A stretch of 64,000 nucleotides of DNA from CBDAQA01 sp965247815 (GCA_965247815.1 CBDFHW010000031.1:1-64000); one strand, 5' to 3'. Shown: positions 1-8,287, counted from the stretch's first letter. Translations and numbers: made by a program. Notes: generated by a model not told the origin, from the sequence alone.

Positions 1-331
1 CCGGGTCGCCGCCGAGCGCCCGCACGTCCACCGACCGCGAGCCGCCCCGGCCGTCGCTCCCGGCGGGGAGGTCGGCGTACACGCGGTCGAGCGCACGCTT
101 CAACGAGGCCTCGTCGGCGAGTTCCGGCCGCACGGTGCCGCCGACGAACTTCTCGACGAGTTGCATCAGCCCCAGGTCGTGGGGGTCGAGGCAGGCGACG
201 TGGACGACGCCCCCCGTCTGCGCGAACGGCAGCGCCCGGCGGCGGAGGGCGACGCCCGGCGGCAGCTTGAGCGCCACCGCCGGATCGACCTTCACGTCGT
301 CCATGTTCAACCGCTCGGCGACGGCGCTCAT
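1..331 (-). CDS. GspE/PilB-type secretion ATPase, N-terminal part (cut by window edge)
   Basis: The reading frame begins at the ATG at 331 and runs off the left edge after 110 codons. The translated start (MSAVAERLNMDDVKVDP, followed by LKLPPGVALRRRALPFA and HVACLDPHDLGLMQLVEKFVG) is the typical N-terminal domain of GspE/PilB assembly ATPases, which load extension of type IV pili or pseudopili from the cytoplasm. The catalytic domain lies outside the window. Its ATG overlaps the stop of the upstream pilT-like gene in an ATGA arrangement, so the two are translationally coupled. The family call is by pattern only. Confidence 0.75.
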   Translation of the reverse strand, partial: MSAVAERLNMDDVKVDPAVALKLPPGVALRRRALPFAQTGGVVHVACLDPHDLGLMQLVEKFVGGTVRPELADEASLKRALDRVYADLPAGSDGRGGSRSVDVRALGGDP

Positions 332-1470
332 CGCGGCCCCCCCGGGCGGGCGCCGGCCTTGCGGATTTGCGCGGCGCGGTCCCGCATGACCGCCGGGTTG
401 CGGGCCAACGCGGCGGCGGTCGCCTCCTCCAGCCACCCCGCCACCCAGAGCCGGGCGAGGTCGTGTTCGAGCGTTTGCATCCCCTGGGCGGTACCGGTTT
501 CCATGCTCGAATAGATCTGGTTCCCCTTGGCCGCGGCGATGAGGTTGGCCACCGCCGGGGTCGCCATTAGCACCTCGCTGGCGACTACGCGGTCCCGTCG
601 CCCGGCCGCGGTCGTTCGCTTCGCCGCGGGGCCGTCGGCCGGGATCAGGTGCTGCGCGACGATCGCCCGGAGGGTGAGCGCCAACTGCCGCCGCACCCCC
701 GGTTGTTCGTCCGCGGGGAACACGGAGACGAGACGCTCGATGGCGCCGACGCAATCCCCGGCGTGGACCGTGGTGAAGACGAGGTGCCCGGTCTCGGCGG
801 CGGTGATGGCCGTGCGGATCGTGTCCAGGTCGCGGATTTCCCCAACGAGGATGACGTCCGGGTCTTGCCGCAGGGAGGCGACGAGGGCGCCGTTGAACCC
901 GTCCACGTCGCCGCCGATCTGCCGCTGGTTGACGAGCGCCTTTACGGAGGCGTGGACGTACTCGACCGGGTCTTCGACGGTGACGACGTGGCACGCCCGG
1001 GTGCGGTTGATGCGGTCGATAAGGGTGGCCAGCGTGGTACTCTTGCCGGCGCCGGTCGGCCCGCACACGAGCACGAGGCCGTCGGGCAGGTCGCACAGGG
1101 CGTAGAGCGCCTCCGGCATGCCGAGTTCGGCGAGGGTGCGGAAGCGGTCTTCGAGCTTCCGCAGGGCCACGGCCCACGCCCCCTGCCGGCGGAAGACGTT
1201 GAACCGGAACCGCGTGCCGTCTGCCGCCGTGACCGCGCCGTCCACCGAACCGTTGGCGGGGAAGGCGGGCCGGCCGTTTGCGCGGAGGAGTTCGGCGGCC
1301 AGCGCCTCGGCGGCGGCGGCCCCGAGCGGCGGCAGCTCCGCGGCCGGGGCGAGCGCCCCGTGGACGCGGAAGTACGGCGGCAGCCCCGGCGACACGTGCA
1401 GGTCCGACGCGCCGCGGCGGACGCACTCGGCGAGCCAGTGTTGCACCGGGGGGTTGTCGGGTGGGGTCAT
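328..1470 (-). CDS. pilT: PilT-like twitching/retraction ATPase
   Basis: This is a hexameric AAA-type ATPase that disassembles type IV pili at the inner membrane. Counted from an upstream in-frame ATG at 1527, Walker A (GPTGAGKST) is at residues 156-164, the Asp box with EDPVEYVH follows at about 185-192, Walker B (DPDVILVGEIRD) is at 222-233 and the His box (TGHLVFTTVHAGD) follows. I start it at 1470 (MTPPDNPP, 380 residues). The upstream ATG at 1527 lies inside the 24-bp inverted repeat at 1492-1550, and the extra 19 residues look unlike PilT. It sits in a minus-strand operon with pilus-assembly genes. Confidence 0.9.
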   Translation of the reverse strand: MTPPDNPPVQHWLAECVRRGASDLHVSPGLPPYFRVHGALAPAAELPPLGAAAAEALAAELLRANGRPAFPANGSVDGAVTAADGTRFRFNVFRRQGAWAVALRKLEDRFRTLAELGMPEALYALCDLPDGLVLVCGPTGAGKSTTLATLIDRINRTRACHVVTVEDPVEYVHASVKALVNQRQIGGDVDGFNGALVASLRQDPDVILVGEIRDLDTIRTAITAAETGHLVFTTVHAGDCVGAIERLVSVFPADEQPGVRRQLALTLRAIVAQHLIPADGPAAKRTTAAGRRDRVVASEVLMATPAVANLIAAAKGNQIYSSMETGTAQGMQTLEHDLARLWVAGWLEEATAAALARNPAVMRDRAAQIRKAGARPGGPR

Positions 1471-1491
1471 GGTGGGATCGTCCGCACTCGT

Positions 1492-1550
1492 GTTAGCCGG
1501 ACGCGCCAGCGACGGTTCATCTGACACCGTCGCTGGCGCGTCCGGCTAAC
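1492..1550. repeat. 24-bp perfect inverted repeat (stem-loop) between pilT and pilO-like
   Basis: The arms at 1492-1515 and 1527-1550 are exact reverse complements, separated by 11 bases (1516-1526). The outer ends read GTTAGCCGG and CCGGCTAAC. The element touches the stop codon of the upstream gene and supplies a spurious in-frame ATG to the pilT frame. It could be a mobile palindrome of the REP type or act as a transcript-stabilising hairpin inside the operon. There is no T-run, so an intrinsic terminator is unlikely. Confidence 0.9.
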
Positions 1551-2141
1551 TCACACCCAGATCAGCAGCGTCCATTCGCGGCGGGTGGAACCGTCGGCCG
1601 GCTTCATGGCGAGGCCGAGCGGCACGGCCGCCAGGTCGGCCGCGGCCAGCGCCCGCAGCGCGGCCAACGCCTGCGGGTAGCTCCCGGCGAACGTGACGAC
1701 CCGCGGCCGCGCCTTCGTCGGCCCCGCCATCTCGGCCAGGGACTTCGCTAGCCCCGCGGGCACCGCCACCTTCTTATCGGCGTGCGGCGCGTCGGCGTCG
1801 GCCTGATCCAACACGGTGAGGCCGGCGGCGGCGAGAATGCCGTTGACCCGCTCAATCCGCTCCGGCCGGCTCGGGCCGGCCTTGCCCCCGCCGGCGGCCG
1901 CCTCCCACCGGGCCTTCAGCACCGCGATGTCGGCCGCGTCCTTCCGCATGTCCTGCGCGAGCGCCGCCGCCTGGCCGGGCGGAGAGGGGGCCGCCAGCTT
2001 GGCCTTCATCGCCTGCACCGCCTTCTGCGACGCCTCGACCCGCTTGATCTGCGGCACGCCGAAAAACCAGGCGTACACGCCCGCCACCGCCACCGCGGGC
2101 AGCACCAAGAGCAACTTCTTTTCCCGCCGGCTCATCGCCAT
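1551..2141 (-). CDS. PilO/GspM-like pilus assembly protein
   Basis: This is a 196-residue protein starting MAMSRREKKLLLVLPAVAVAG, with one N-terminal membrane segment at about residues 9-28. A basic, probably helical stretch follows (residues 30-90), and then a small alpha/beta domain ends in EWTLLIWV. That layout matches PilO or GspM, which form the inner-membrane alignment complex with PilM and PilN. It lies 3 bases after the PilM/PilN-like gene and directly before pilT, which supports the assignment. The sequence itself is poorly conserved, so the family call leans on architecture and context. Confidence 0.7.
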   Translation of the reverse strand: MAMSRREKKLLLVLPAVAVAGVYAWFFGVPQIKRVEASQKAVQAMKAKLAAPSPPGQAAALAQDMRKDAADIAVLKARWEAAAGGGKAGPSRPERIERVNGILAAAGLTVLDQADADAPHADKKVAVPAGLAKSLAEMAGPTKARPRVVTFAGSYPQALAALRALAAADLAAVPLGLAMKPADGSTRREWTLLIWV

Positions 2142-2144
2142 GGC

Positions 2145-3458
2145 CTACTTCCCCTTCGCGGCGACCGCCGCCGGCGGCGCGAGTTCCTTCACCACGATCT
2201 CGAACTCCCACGGCCCCCCCTCGGCCAGCTTCAACATCGACTTCGCGCTCGGCGATTGCACGTCCCACCCCACGTCCTTCAGTGCGTCGTGCATCCTCCC
2301 GGCGAATACGTCGGCGTCCGTCGGCGTCAGCGTCACGCCCGTCACCACGACCGCCTCGGCCTCCGAGCGGATCGCCTGCACGAGCACGTCGGCCGGCTTT
2401 TGCGTGCCCAACAGTTCGAGCAGCAGGGCGAACCGGGCCTTGCGGGCGTCCCACGTCTTCAGCGTGCCTTCGAGCTTCTCGCGCTCGGCCCGGAGCTTGT
2501 CCCGCTCGGCCTGCCGCGCCGCCAGCTGCTTGGCCGCGTCGTCCAGGTGCTGGACCTTGTGCTTCTCCGCCGCGACCACCAAGCTGTTCGCGTCGAGCAC
2601 CTTTTCACTCTCGCACCAGTGCCCGCCGCACAGCGCCCCGGCGACGAGCATCAACCCAACGGCGATCAGCCCCAGCCCCTTGGCGCTCCACGGCGCCCGC
2701 GGCGCCCGCACTACGGGCACGCCCGGCTCCGCCTTGGCCAGGGCGGCGGCCCACGTGCCCAGCCAGGCGCGGAGGGTGCCGTCGTCTTCGAGGGAGCCGC
2801 CGCCGCCGGCGAGGGCGGCCCCTTCCGCCGCCAGCACGGTCGCCTCGCCGGGTTGCTTCGCCAGCCACGCCTCGACGTTCGCCGACCGCCGACCTACCGA
2901 CGGATCGACGTTCCACACCTGCACCGCGTCGGCGATGCCGAGCATGGCGTCGGGCCAGAGTTCCATCCGCGCCTGGCCGCCGGCGAGCGCGCCGGGGACG
3001 CCGCCGGGGTGGAGCAGGCCGCCGAACTGCCGCCCCTCGCCGCGGACCATCTCGCCGATCCGCTCGCGCACCTGCGTGGGCACCTGCGTGACCCAGAAGG
3101 CCCGCATCCCCGGCGCAGCGGGAAGGGGAACGAACCCGCACTCACACTCGACGGCCGGGTGGCCGGAGCCGTGCTCGGCCTCGAAGTTCAACGCCCCGGC
3201 GAGTTCGGCCTTGCCCAGCCCGCTGACGCGGTTGGCCGGCACGGCCACGGTCTGCGTCCAGCAATCGGTGGCGAGCACCCAGACCTTGCGGCCGAGGTTC
3301 GTGCCCAGGGACATCGCGAACTCGACGGCGGCGTCGAGATCATGTTGGTCCGGCCGCGGGCCGGCGTGCAACTCCAGCGGCGACCGCAGCGAGGCGAAGT
3401 CGGCGCGGGCGACCGCCTTGCGGGAGACGTAGATCAGCGTGAGGGGCGACCGGGGCAT
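2145..3458 (-). CDS. PilM-PilN-like fused pilus assembly protein
   Basis: The start MPRSPLTLIYVSRKAV at 3458 is preferred to an upstream in-frame codon at 3527, because the longer form would overlap the preceding gene's coding end. The first 270 residues look like a degenerate actin-fold PilM region (GRKVWVLATDCWTQTVAVP and a GKAELAGALNFEAEHG segment). A membrane segment follows (GLGLIAVGLMLVAGALCGG). The C-terminal half resembles PilN: a charged coiled coil rich in AERDKLRAEREKLE, then a ferredoxin-like region with VVVTGVTLTPTDADVF. The fusion would join the cytoplasmic and periplasmic parts of the alignment complex in one chain. It is spaced 4 bases from the prepilin gene upstream. Confidence 0.65.
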   Translation of the reverse strand: MPRSPLTLIYVSRKAVARADFASLRSPLELHAGPRPDQHDLDAAVEFAMSLGTNLGRKVWVLATDCWTQTVAVPANRVSGLGKAELAGALNFEAEHGSGHPAVECECGFVPLPAAPGMRAFWVTQVPTQVRERIGEMVRGEGRQFGGLLHPGGVPGALAGGQARMELWPDAMLGIADAVQVWNVDPSVGRRSANVEAWLAKQPGEATVLAAEGAALAGGGGSLEDDGTLRAWLGTWAAALAKAEPGVPVVRAPRAPWSAKGLGLIAVGLMLVAGALCGGHWCESEKVLDANSLVVAAEKHKVQHLDDAAKQLAARQAERDKLRAEREKLEGTLKTWDARKARFALLLELLGTQKPADVLVQAIRSEAEAVVVTGVTLTPTDADVFAGRMHDALKDVGWDVQSPSAKSMLKLAEGGPWEFEIVVKELAPPAAVAAKGK

Positions 3459-3462
3459 GAGG

Positions 3463-4404
3463 CTACTTAATGTAAATCTGAATCTCAGTAGTGGCAGGAG
3501 CACCACGCGGCCGAATTCGTTGGACAACGATACTGGACAAAGGCTTTACCGAATTGGCAGTGGGCTCATCCTCGTAAACTCGAATTGCAGCATATGCAGC
3601 AGGGACGTTTGAAAAGGAAAACGGATAAGTCTGATCAAAACCACTAACTGGCATCGGGTCTGGCGCCGCAGCAGGTACAGGGTCACTCTTGGGAGAAGCT
3701 GAATTGTATTGATCCGTATAGATCATCGATACGCCTGAAGCACTAGACGAATCTGCGTTCGTGACAAACAGACGAATGGAAATTTTCGCTGGAATATTAC
3801 CCGCGCCAGAGAAGTGTATTTTTACATTGCCTGTGACGATGCCCGTCCAAGCACTACCTGCTAATGTCTCGGGCAAGTTTAGAGTATTACCGGCATACGG
3901 AGGGGTGGAACCGCCGAGACTCGTAACTGTGCCTACGAAATCGCCGATCCATTGTTGCTGGGGAGTTGACAGTGGCTGAGGTATAAATTCAAATCGATTG
4001 CCCCACCCATCTAGGTAGCGAGATTGACCTGATGGTTGCTTGAGATACGGTCCACGCCACCCACCGTATAGCTTCACCGCGGGGTCTTGCGGTGCGGCAC
4101 GCTGTGCAAATGTCAATAACTGCGGAGGAGAAATCGCTGCAGCTGATGTCAATTCAGGAAATGGATCGTCAGCATTGCCGCTGTATCGTGGCAACCGCCC
4201 GACATCGGCTACAAAAGAGGCCGCATCCGGTTGGCCGACCGGGCCGAGGATCGCGTCGTCGATGGCTTGGAGTTGCTTGACCGTCGCGTCGTACCGCGCC
4301 TGATCGACCGTCCCCTCCATCGACACGACGGCGACCGTCGCCAGCACGGCCAGGATGGCCAGCACGACGACGAGTTCCAACAGCGTCAGGCCGGGGCGAT
4401 TCAT
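3463..4404 (-). CDS. Prepilin-like protein with large C-terminal domain
   Basis: The start at 4404 gives MNRPGLTLLELVVVLAILAV, a class III prepilin leader with cleavage expected after Gly5 and the usual Glu at mature position 5. The next 60 residues are a pilin helix (DQARYDATVKQLQAID). A GspG-like region contains GGWRGPYLK and DGWGNRFEF. About 170 residues follow that I do not recognise, rich in Ser, Pro and Asn with beta-type sequence. The gene overlaps the preceding prepilin by ATGA. The DNA from 3463 to about 4200 is visibly more AT-rich and uses codons such as AAT, GAA and TCT that its neighbours avoid. This suggests a differently acquired C-terminal part. Confidence 0.75.
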   Translation of the reverse strand: MNRPGLTLLELVVVLAILAVLATVAVVSMEGTVDQARYDATVKQLQAIDDAILGPVGQPDAASFVADVGRLPRYSGNADDPFPELTSAAAISPPQLLTFAQRAAPQDPAVKLYGGWRGPYLKQPSGQSRYLDGWGNRFEFIPQPLSTPQQQWIGDFVGTVTSLGGSTPPYAGNTLNLPETLAGSAWTGIVTGNVKIHFSGAGNIPAKISIRLFVTNADSSSASGVSMIYTDQYNSASPKSDPVPAAAPDPMPVSGFDQTYPFSFSNVPAAYAAIRVYEDEPTANSVKPLSSIVVQRIRPRGAPATTEIQIYIK

Positions 4405-5039
4405 GGCTGCGTGTACACCGTGTAGATGAGGTCGTCCGCGTGGGTGTACGTTCCGCCCACCAAGAAGTCTGTGCCGTCCCCCGACGTGCTCGGGACCGGC
4501 GGGCCGCTCACCGTAGTGGGTACGCTCAGGATACCATCGGGGCCGGCGGATTGCAGCCAGACCGTGACTTTGCCCGATGCGGTATTGAGGCGCTTCACCA
4601 ACACAACGGGGCAGCGGTGGCCATCGGTGTGCGGGAAGGCGTCGTACAGGCACGGTTCGAGCGTGCCGGGACTCGCGGCGAACTCCGCGGTGAAACCGTA
4701 GGCGTCCGCATTGGAGAAGGTATACGTCGCGCCCCCACTGCTGAGGTAGGGGCCGTTCCAGCCGATTCGGGTTGTCGGCTCGTAAGTCGCCGTTCGTCGC
4801 TGGAATAAGTCGGAGATGACAAACTGGTTGTTGTCCGGCGTGAACAACGTGTCGGCGCGGTAACGCTGGATCGCTTCCGCGGACAGCCGCAGACTGGCTT
4901 GCGTCGCCGTTCTCGCCGCGTCGCCCGTCGAGTTGCCGATGAGCGGGATAGCAACCGCCGCCAGCGCCACCAGCACGGCCAGCACGACGACCAACTCCAC
5001 GAGCGTCACGGCGGTTCGGCGGTGGGTGTTCGGTGCCAT
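4401..5039 (-). CDS. Type II/IV pseudopilin (GspG-like)
   Basis: The start at 5039 gives MAPNTHRRTAVTLVELVVVL. The leader has Ala rather than Gly before the TLVEL segment, a less usual but tolerated prepilin peptidase site. The mature helix is followed by ASLRLSAEAIQRYRAD and a pseudopilin body with GWNGPYLSS, a GspG-type signature. An in-frame ATG 12 bases upstream (5051) is a possible alternative start. It is one of four complete prepilin genes in a row. The stop overlaps the next gene by 4 bases. Confidence 0.75.
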   Translation of the reverse strand: MAPNTHRRTAVTLVELVVVLAVLVALAAVAIPLIGNSTGDAARTATQASLRLSAEAIQRYRADTLFTPDNNQFVISDLFQRRTATYEPTTRIGWNGPYLSSGGATYTFSNADAYGFTAEFAASPGTLEPCLYDAFPHTDGHRCPVVLVKRLNTASGKVTVWLQSAGPDGILSVPTTVSGPPVPSTSGDGTDFLVGGTYTHADDLIYTVYTQP

Positions 5040-5054
5040 GATGCGGATCATTCT

Positions 5055-5240
5055 AGCCCCCGGAGGGGGCGTTCTCAAACCACCCCACCCGGTTCGCTGC
5101 GCGAACCACCCTCCCCCTTGGAGCGGGAGGTCGATCCGCGGAGCGGAGCGGGTGGGGGGGACTTCATGCGACGACCCCCCACCCGCCCTCGCGTCACTCG
5201 GGCGACCTCCCCCTCCAGGGGGGAGGTGAAGAATAAGACC
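5055..5240. repeat. Palindromic intergenic element with nested GC-rich arms
   Basis: The gap between two prepilin genes holds nested inverted repeats. CCCCGGAGGGGG, GGTTCGCTGCGCGAACC and CTCCCCCTTGGAGCGGGAGG lie in the left half. GGTGGGGGG pairs with CCCCCCACC across the centre, and CTCCCCCTCCAGGGGGGAG is near the right end. It looks like a miniature palindromic mobile element. No similar sequence is present right of 7.9 kb in this window. Confidence 0.65.
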
Positions 5241-5263
5241 TCCTCCTCCAAACGCCGTCACAC

Positions 5264-6142
5264 TCACGAGCCGTCGCCCTGGGCGACGTCCTTCCAGTAG
5301 TCGCGGATGGCGTCGTCGCCGGTGCCGAGGGTGCCGCCGAACCGGAAGACGCGGACCATCTTGCCGTGCAGGAAGTCGATCTTCGCGGTCGCGGCGGTGA
5401 TCGGGGCGGAGTTCGTGGACGACGCGCCGTTCACCTGGAACACCACGCCGTACCGCGAGTAGCGGGTGTCCGGCGAGAGGGCGGCGTTGTCGAAGTAGTT
5501 CACCGGGGCCTCGTTCATGCCCGCGCCGATGATGCTGCATCGCTTGCCGAGGCCGACGACGACGTACACGCCGGTCGAGGTGCTGGCGTTGTCCGAGAGG
5601 CCGAGTTGGAACTGGCCGGCGGCGGTCAGCGTCACCACGTTGGGCGTGCCGTTGTTGGCCAGCACGAGCGCGCCGCTCGCCGAGGCGCGGTCGCTCTGGT
5701 CGACGTACGGGCTGAACGTGTCGTCCGCGCCGGTGACGGTCGAGGGGTCGGTGGCCATGAGTTGCAGGCGGTTGATGCCGGTGCCGCGGAGGGCGTTGGT
5801 CTGCGGGCCGGTGAGGGCGGTGATCGCCAGCGGCGGCGTGCTGCCGGTGAAGCCGCCGACGTAGGTCAGCGGGGTCGTGGTGCCGTCGGTGAGCGCGTCC
5901 CAGTCGTTGGGGAAGTGCGAGGTCATCGACTGGTACAGTTGCACGGTCTTGTACACTTCCTGGCTGTTCGTGGCCCGGCTGGCACGCTCGGCCCGGCCCA
6001 GCAATCCGGGCATCAGCGGCACGATGATCGCGGCCAGCGCGATCAGGATCGCCATGACGACGACGAGTTCCATCAGGGTCAGGCCTTTGCGCCGCGAGAA
6101 GCGGCACCCCGGAGAGGGCAAGCCCGTGCGTTGCAGGATCAT
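5264..6142 (-). CDS. Prepilin-like protein (paralogue 1)
   Basis: This is a 292-residue protein with a long, basic leader (MILQRTGLPSPGCRFSRRKG) followed by LTLMELVVVMAILIALAA, so cleavage is expected after that Gly and the mature protein has Glu5. The body contains YQSMTSHFPNDWDALTDG and the segment VVVGLGKRCSIIG...YSRYGVVFQV, which is shared with the two neighbouring paralogues. A GAGGAG ribosome site lies 7 bases before the ATG. It is probably a major or structural pseudopilin of the same machine. The C-terminal domain family is not known to me. Confidence 0.8.
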   Translation of the reverse strand: MILQRTGLPSPGCRFSRRKGLTLMELVVVMAILIALAAIIVPLMPGLLGRAERASRATNSQEVYKTVQLYQSMTSHFPNDWDALTDGTTTPLTYVGGFTGSTPPLAITALTGPQTNALRGTGINRLQLMATDPSTVTGADDTFSPYVDQSDRASASGALVLANNGTPNVVTLTAAGQFQLGLSDNASTSTGVYVVVGLGKRCSIIGAGMNEAPVNYFDNAALSPDTRYSRYGVVFQVNGASSTNSAPITAATAKIDFLHGKMVRVFRFGGTLGTGDDAIRDYWKDVAQGDGS

Positions 6143-6390
6143 TCTTCACTCCTCGATAATGATGGGTCAGCCGCACATCATACCAGAGGGGCAGGAGTTC
6201 AGGCAGCGAATTTCCCGGCTTTGCGCGGCTCGTTCCGACGGTCGGCGCAACCTGCGATCCGGATAACACTTAACGAATCTATGAGAAATCGTGTAGAACG
6301 CCGGGCGTTTCAAGCGAAGCCCCTGATGCCGACAACGCCGGACACGATCCGACGCTTGTGGAGCCGGCACCAGGGGGTTTCCCATCAAAC

Positions 6391-7209
6391 TCACTGCGCC
6401 GAGACGTTGTAGTACCCCACCACGTCCTTCTCGGTGCTCTCCAGTTCGTCGTCTTCGAGGGCGACGGCCAGCACGAACCGGGCGCGCTCCGTCTTCTCCA
6501 CCTCCGCACCGGCCACCAGGAAGATCACGCCGACGCGGCAGTAGGTGTTGTCCGGCGTGAACCCCTTCTCCTGCGGCACCGAGGTCGGGGCGTTCATCAT
6601 CACCTTGCCGACCATCGTGCACCGCTGGCCGACGCCGAACACCACGAACCGGGCCGTCGGGTCGCGGGCGATCAACTGCTTCAACTCGGCCGGGATGTTC
6701 GCCGAGGCGTTGTTGACCACCGCCACGTTCGTCGAACCGGAAAGCGCCGTCGCGGCCGCGGCCGGGTCGTATGGGGCGAGCGTCGGCTGGGTCGTGGCAG
6801 TCGCCAGCGTCCACCCCTTGGCGATGCCCACGCGGCCGAGGGCGTCGGCGGCCGGCACGGTCGCGCCGTTCGCGCCGCTCAGGGGGCCGAAGGTCACGGC
6901 CCCGCCGAAGGCCCCGGTCGCCGACCCTGCGCCGGGCAGGTAGGCGATGGGCGTCGCCGTGCCGTCGGTGAGGAGGTCGAACTGGTCGGGGTAGCTCACG
7001 TAGCTGGCCTGGTACAGCTGCACGGCCTTGGCCACCTCGGCCGTCTGCGTGGCGTCGGTCGCCTTGTGCGTGCGGCGGAGCAGGTTGGGGAACAGGGGAA
7101 CGAGGATCGCCGCCAGCCCGGCGAGGATGGCGAGCACGACCACCAGTTCCATCAGCGTGAGGCCCGTGCGGGCGGGGTGGGGGCGTTGCGGCGGGCTTCG
7201 GTGAATCAT
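6391..7209 (-). CDS. Prepilin-like protein (paralogue 2)
   Basis: This is a 272-residue prepilin with leader MIHRSPPQRPHPARTG before LTLMELVVVLAILAGLAA. The body has YQASYVSYPDQFDLLTDG and FVVFGVGQRCTMVG...YCRVGVIFLVAGAEVE, aligning with the genes at 5264-6142 and 7360-7860. The conserved Cys pair (QRC and YCR) may form a disulfide in this copy only. CGGAG lies upstream of the start. It belongs to the pilus operon, but a 248-base gap separates it from the next gene downstream. Confidence 0.8.
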   Translation of the reverse strand: MIHRSPPQRPHPARTGLTLMELVVVLAILAGLAAILVPLFPNLLRRTHKATDATQTAEVAKAVQLYQASYVSYPDQFDLLTDGTATPIAYLPGAGSATGAFGGAVTFGPLSGANGATVPAADALGRVGIAKGWTLATATTQPTLAPYDPAAAATALSGSTNVAVVNNASANIPAELKQLIARDPTARFVVFGVGQRCTMVGKVMMNAPTSVPQEKGFTPDNTYCRVGVIFLVAGAEVEKTERARFVLAVALEDDELESTEKDVVGYYNVSAQ

Positions 7210-7309
7210 GGGTCCGGCTCCGGGGGTTGCGTGGCGGCCGACCGCTCAAGGCAACCCCCGTACCGAACGCAAAACCCCACGAAATCCAGCCGATTCCACC
7301 GCGAACCGG

Positions 7310-7340
7310 CCGGCGCTGGCCATTCGCTGGCCAGCGCCGG
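7310..7340. repeat. 12-bp perfect stem-loop between prepilin paralogues
   Basis: CCGGCGCTGGCC at 7310-7321 pairs exactly with GGCCAGCGCCGG at 7329-7340 around a 7-base loop. It lies between the stop of the 7360 frame and the start of the next prepilin. It could attenuate transcription or be a short palindromic repeat. Confidence 0.75.
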
Positions 7341-7359
7341 TCACCGTTCGCCACCGCCG

Positions 7360-8286
7360 TCAATTGTCGTTCGTGAGGCCGTAGTACTCCTTCAGGTGGT
7401 CGTCCGACGAGATCACCTGGTCTTCGTGGAACGAAACCGTGGTCACGAACTTCGCCTTGCTCCGGGCGGCCCCGCCGTTCTTGGTGACGAGGAAGACGAC
7501 CCCCTTGCGGCCGTACACCTTATCCGGCGTGTTGTTCTGCTCGTCGGCGAAGTGGACCGGCGGGTCGGTCATCGTCGTGCCGATCATCGTGCATTTCCGG
7601 CCGAGGCCGAACACGACGAACGTTTCCGCCGCGGCGAGGTTCATCCGCAGCTTGGCCGCCGACCCCAGCACGGCAACGTTGCCCGCCGCGGCGAGCGGGC
7701 GCACCGCCCCGTAGGGGTTGAAGGTCGGGTCGGCGGTCGCGTCGTCGAGATCCCAGAGCGAGCCGACGCCCGCGGCCGTGAGCGCCGTGGCGGTCCCGGC
7801 GGTCAGCGCCGCCGTGGTCAGTTCGGTCGGGCCGCCGACGGTGCCGCCGTCGAACGTGCCGCATTTGCAGTCGGCGTATTCATCGATCACGCCCCCGTCC
7901 CAGCTGACGCCTTCCATCCGCATCGGCTTGTCTAATCCGATCACCCACAGCTCGGCGCCACTGCCGGTTCTGATCTTCAGTTCAGACGAACTGACGACGG
8001 CTTTCCAGTCCGGGTGCAGCAGGTCGTTCAGGTCCTGCCACCAGATTCGCTTGGCCTGGTCGCGGGTCGGCGCGGCGGCGAAGAACCGGCCCGGTTGGCC
8101 GTGCCAGGTTTTACGGAACAGTGACTCGACGAGCTTCCGTTTTGCCAATTCGGTCTTGCCGCTGCGACGACCCGCGGGGACGATCTTGAACCGCGACTTG
8201 TCCCACCAAAGCCGCCGCTGCTCGGCGTGCTCACGCAACGGCGTCCAGCGATCAGTCCAGTCGTGATTCGGTGACGATACGAGCAT
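7360..8286 (-). CDS. Chimeric frame: phage terminase large-subunit N-terminus joined to prepilin C-terminus
   Basis: The first about 140 residues (from 8286) are a phage terminase ATPase. Walker A is GRRSGKTE near residue 41, the segment PTRDQAKRIWW follows, and Walker B is GGVIDEYAD near residue 133. This motor would pump DNA into proheads. After about residue 140 the sequence changes to FDGGTVGGPTELTTAALTAG and then FVVFGLGRKCTMIG...GRKGVVFLV, which aligns with the C-termini of the prepilins at 5264 and 6391. The rest of the ATPase and the nuclease domain are missing. The two halves have no known functional link, so I read this as an assembly join or a deletion junction near 7845-7865. The frame is open by chance. 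Confidence 0.8.
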   Translation of the reverse strand: MLVSSPNHDWTDRWTPLREHAEQRRLWWDKSRFKIVPAGRRSGKTELAKRKLVESLFRKTWHGQPGRFFAAAPTRDQAKRIWWQDLNDLLHPDWKAVVSSSELKIRTGSGAELWVIGLDKPMRMEGVSWDGGVIDEYADCKCGTFDGGTVGGPTELTTAALTAGTATALTAAGVGSLWDLDDATADPTFNPYGAVRPLAAAGNVAVLGSAAKLRMNLAAAETFVVFGLGRKCTMIGTTMTDPPVHFADEQNNTPDKVYGRKGVVFLVTKNGGAARSKAKFVTTVSFHEDQVISSDDHLKEYYGLTNDN

Positions 8287-8287
8287 G

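Noticed and set aside
1782..3470. Very long plus-strand open frames opposite the pilus genes
   Set aside because: They are antisense frames kept open by high GC. They have low-complexity Arg/Pro/Gly-rich content, and the minus-strand genes have clear families.
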